7,532 nucleotides of DNA, taken from the NCBI GenBank assembly GCA_938004025.1, contig CALKXC010000296.1, positions 1 to 7,532 of the forward strand, read 5' to 3'. Each line of letters opens with the position of its first letter. The first letter of the stretch is position 1. The position numbers and the translations under genes were made by a program. Of this stretch, positions 6,470 to 7,532 are shown piece after piece. This stretch comes from an uncultured Leucothrix sp. GTDB taxonomy: Bacteria > Pseudomonadota > Gammaproteobacteria > Thiotrichales > Thiotrichaceae. The notes below the pieces were generated by a model. The model saw only the letters and a list, made by a program, of their open reading frames with translations, was not told the DNA's origin and ran no database searches.

Positions 6470-6548
6470 TAGGATGTGGTTCATAAGTAAGCGATTCACC
6501 CAATACAGGTATTAATCGGCAGCAGGTTCTGGTAATGCCGGGGGGGGG

Positions 6549-6668
6549 CTAAGGTGTTGGGTAAGCTGCGTAGCGGCGTGCAATCTCATCGGGCTTGATC
6601 ACCCGGGCATCAGCGCATCAATGTCCTCAGCGCCCTGCACGTTGGGTAATTCTGTTAGAAGAAAGAAG
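6549..6668 (-). pseudogene. 3' relic of an IS66-family transposase gene (tnpC), frameshifted
   Basis: On the minus strand the bases just outside the IS3 end read LTELPNVQGAEDIDALMP, which resembles the C-terminal IS66 transposase pattern (L-T-x-L-P-x-A-x-T-x-E-D-I-x-A-L-L-P). In this frame a TGA follows at 6599-6601. Adding one C in the CCCGGG stretch would instead continue as RVIKPDEIARRYAAYPTP to a TAG at 6549-6551, so a one-base deletion is likely. Only about 38 codons survive. The catalytic domain and the rest of the element are absent, so it is inactive. Recognition rests on about 18 residues and is therefore moderate. Confidence 0.5.
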
Positions 6669-6688
6669 TGGACCCCGTTTCCTGGACA
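6669..6688. repeat. IS3-family terminal inverted repeat (one end only)
   Basis: TGGACCCCGTTTCCTGGACA marks the 3' end of the IS3-family element relative to its transposase gene. The bases to its left belong to the IS66 relic. No partner repeat is present at the truncated side. Confidence 0.6.
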
Positions 6689-6710
6689 GCCGTTTTAGCG
6701 CTTGCCTAAA

Positions 6711-7106
6711 TCAAGCAGCCTTCTTGGCTACTGTTTCGTTGTATAGCATATCAGGTGTCATACCGTTAATGCCCTGATGCCGCCGCTTGGTGTTGTAACG
6801 CGTAAAGTATTTACCTGGTGCCTGCTTTGCATCAAGAACCGTATCGTAGGCGCTCAGATAGACCTCTTCGTACTTTACACTTCGCCAAAGGCGCTCAACA
6901 AAAACGTTATCAACCCACTGGCCTTTCCCATCCATACTAATAGCAATCTCATTGGCCTTAAGAACACCCGTAAATTCCTCACTGGTAAACTGGCTTCCTT
7001 GGTCTGTGTTGAATATCTCAGGGCCGCCAAAGTTCTCTATAGCTTCTTCCAAAGCATCGATACAAAAGCTGGTATCCATGGTTGTTGACACTCGCCAGGA
7101 AAGCAC
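6711..7106 (-). pseudogene. IS3-family transposase orfB, C-terminal half (truncated DDE integrase-core domain)
   Basis: The 131 visible residues are the C-terminal part of an IS3-family OrfB. They include the second catalytic Asp in NTDQGSQF (D35 of the fragment) and the catalytic Glu in FVERLWRSVKYEEVYL (E71), exactly 35 residues apart as in the DD35E signature. The tail YNTKRRHQGINGMTPDMLY is also typical. The first catalytic Asp and the N-terminal HTH region, which would lie upstream of 7106, are missing. The preceding in-frame codons are TAA GAA, so the apparent GTG start is just an internal codon. Full OrfB proteins are about 270-290 residues. The product cannot be active. Confidence 0.85.
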
Positions 7107-7255
7107 TTCTTAGATCAATGCGCATTTTTTCAAGTCCATTTCTTCCAATTTTCATCCGTCCTATTACTCGTTATGAATATACTGAATTTCTGTTGCTTAT
7201 CAGCAAAATGACCGATGACGTGCATCCCCACTCAATGTTACAAACGCTCAACCGA

Positions 7256-7363
7256 TTACTTTTTCTTTTTAATTCTAAATCTTGTAAAGAATCTGCAAAT
7301 CAACCCTAGCATCGTATACAAAGCAGCCAGAATTACACAGCAACCCCCGAATAAACGCGTCAC
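7256..7363 (-). CDS. Possible small membrane protein (35 residues)
   Basis: A minus-strand frame begins with GTG at 7361-7363, with AGGTGG 7 nt upstream as a good ribosome binding site, and ends with TAA at 7256-7258. The product has one hydrophobic segment, LFGGCCVILAALYTMLGLIC (about residues 4-23), followed by an arginine/lysine-rich tail ending in four lysines. This is the layout of a single-pass inner-membrane peptide with its C-terminus in the cytoplasm. It lies 63 bp after the stop of the partial gene at the window edge and may be cotranscribed with it. I recognise no family. A small regulatory membrane protein or a toxin-like peptide are possible; a chance frame is also possible given its length. 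Confidence 0.35.
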   Translation of the reverse strand: MTRLFGGCCVILAALYTMLGLICRFFTRFRIKKKK

Positions 7364-7426
7364 ATACTATCCACCTAAACTAGGCAGAAACCGCGCATAC
7401 CCCATAATTCAAAACTACAAAACCCT

Positions 7427-7532
7427 CTAAACAGATTCACCCATCTCAACATTCTCCACCACCTTCGTCACGGTCCCTTCATAAACATCAATAACATGAA
7501 GAATTGAATCCGCATGCTGATAAATATCATCT
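7427..7532 (-). CDS. 3' end of an unrecognised gene, running off the window
   Basis: A minus-strand frame is open from the right edge to a TAG at 7427-7429 and encodes the last 34 residues of a protein. The visible tail is acidic and amphipathic (ADSILHVIDVYEG, then TVTKVVENVEMGESV), consistent with a C-terminal helix. The start lies beyond 7532, and I do not recognise the family from this piece. Codon usage looks natural and the residue pattern is protein-like, which is why I call it coding. It is probably part of the chromosomal backbone to the right of the mobile-element debris. Confidence 0.5.
   Translation of the reverse strand, partial: DDIYQHADSILHVIDVYEGTVTKVVENVEMGESV

Larger units (their letters stand above)
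6210..6548. other. AT-rich non-coding region upstream of the operon
   Basis: These roughly 340 bp lie between the SIR2-like gene's start and the IS66 relic. They contain the candidate promoter, the paired inverted repeats at 6428-6469, and a 32-codon minus-strand frame (6260-6358) without a ribosome binding site, which I do not call. A run of nine G (6540-6548) marks the border with the IS66 relic. I see no convincing gene. Confidence 0.5.
6669..7109 (-). mobile_element. IS3-family insertion sequence fragment
   Basis: The fragment carries the 3' part of an IS3-family orfB and one terminal end. TGGACCCCGTTTCCTGGACA at 6669-6688 has the 5'-TG start and composition of IS3-family terminal repeats and lies about 20 bp beyond the orfB stop. 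The other end, orfA and the first half of orfB are missing; similarity stops at about 7107-7110, where an in-frame stop precedes the transposase homology. No matching second terminal repeat was found in the window. The element cannot move by itself. Confidence 0.78.

Noticed and set aside
6777..7088. Plus-strand frame across the transposase fragment
   Set aside because: Antisense to a clear IS3 OrfB domain.
7082..7430. Two overlapping plus-strand frames (75 and 71 codons) right of the IS fragment
   Set aside because: No family signal and low-complexity AT-rich composition; the opposite strand carries a better-supported small frame and the partial gene.
1..7532. CRISPR array, tRNA or attachment-site direct repeats flanking the operon
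   Set aside because: No regularly spaced repeats, no tRNA-like fold, and no convincing direct repeats found by eye on both sides of 1593-6209.

Overview
The window looks like an accessory region of a proteobacterial, probably gammaproteobacterial, chromosome or plasmid. That placement is an inference. It rests on a HigA-type antitoxin, IS3 and IS66 family remnants, and a CaiB/BaiF CoA-transferase relic of the kind common in pseudomonads and relatives. No RNA gene, complete integrase, CRISPR array or replication origin is visible. Base composition is uneven: the CoA-transferase relic is clearly GC-rich, while the central three-gene block and both its flanks are AT-rich, which suggests separate acquisition.

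Left part (1-1592): an intact higA-like antitoxin gene on the minus strand has no higB toxin beside it. It does have a good sigma70-type promoter whose spacer holds a perfect 15-bp palindrome. It abuts a GC-rich CoA-transferase pseudogene on the plus strand that lacks its N-terminus and has an internal deletion. A roughly 400-bp gene-poor stretch follows. It holds a short reading frame with a strong ribosome binding site that may be the start of a lost integrase gene, and two inverted repeats between convergent transcription units.

Centre (1593-6209): three tightly packed minus-strand genes, in transcription order: (1) a 608-residue protein with a divergent SIR2-like NAD-binding domain, (2) a 207-residue protein of unknown fold, and (3) a 723-residue RecF/SMC-like ABC ATPase. 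The first two are 2 bp apart and the last two overlap by 8 nt, so this is one operon. The effector / small middle component / ABC ATPase layout resembles the ABC-three-component (ABC-3C) conflict systems proposed from comparative genomics. The likely reading is an anti-phage or anti-plasmid system in which the ATPase senses a nucleic-acid or nucleoprotein state and licenses the SIR2 effector. The SIR2 domain is odd: the usual catalytic histidine position reads Asn, and a six-cysteine cluster is inserted between the NAD-binding motifs. The ATPase has Asp-Asp in Walker B where Asp-Glu is usual.

Right part (6210-7532): an AT-rich upstream region with inverted repeats and a candidate promoter, a 3' relic of an IS66 transposase gene, and an IS3-family fragment whose terminal end sits inside that relic (nested insertion). 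Beyond these lie a possible 35-residue membrane protein and the 3' end of an unrecognised gene that runs off the window. The central operon is thus flanked by decayed genes and mobile-element debris, as expected for a defence island or recombination hotspot.
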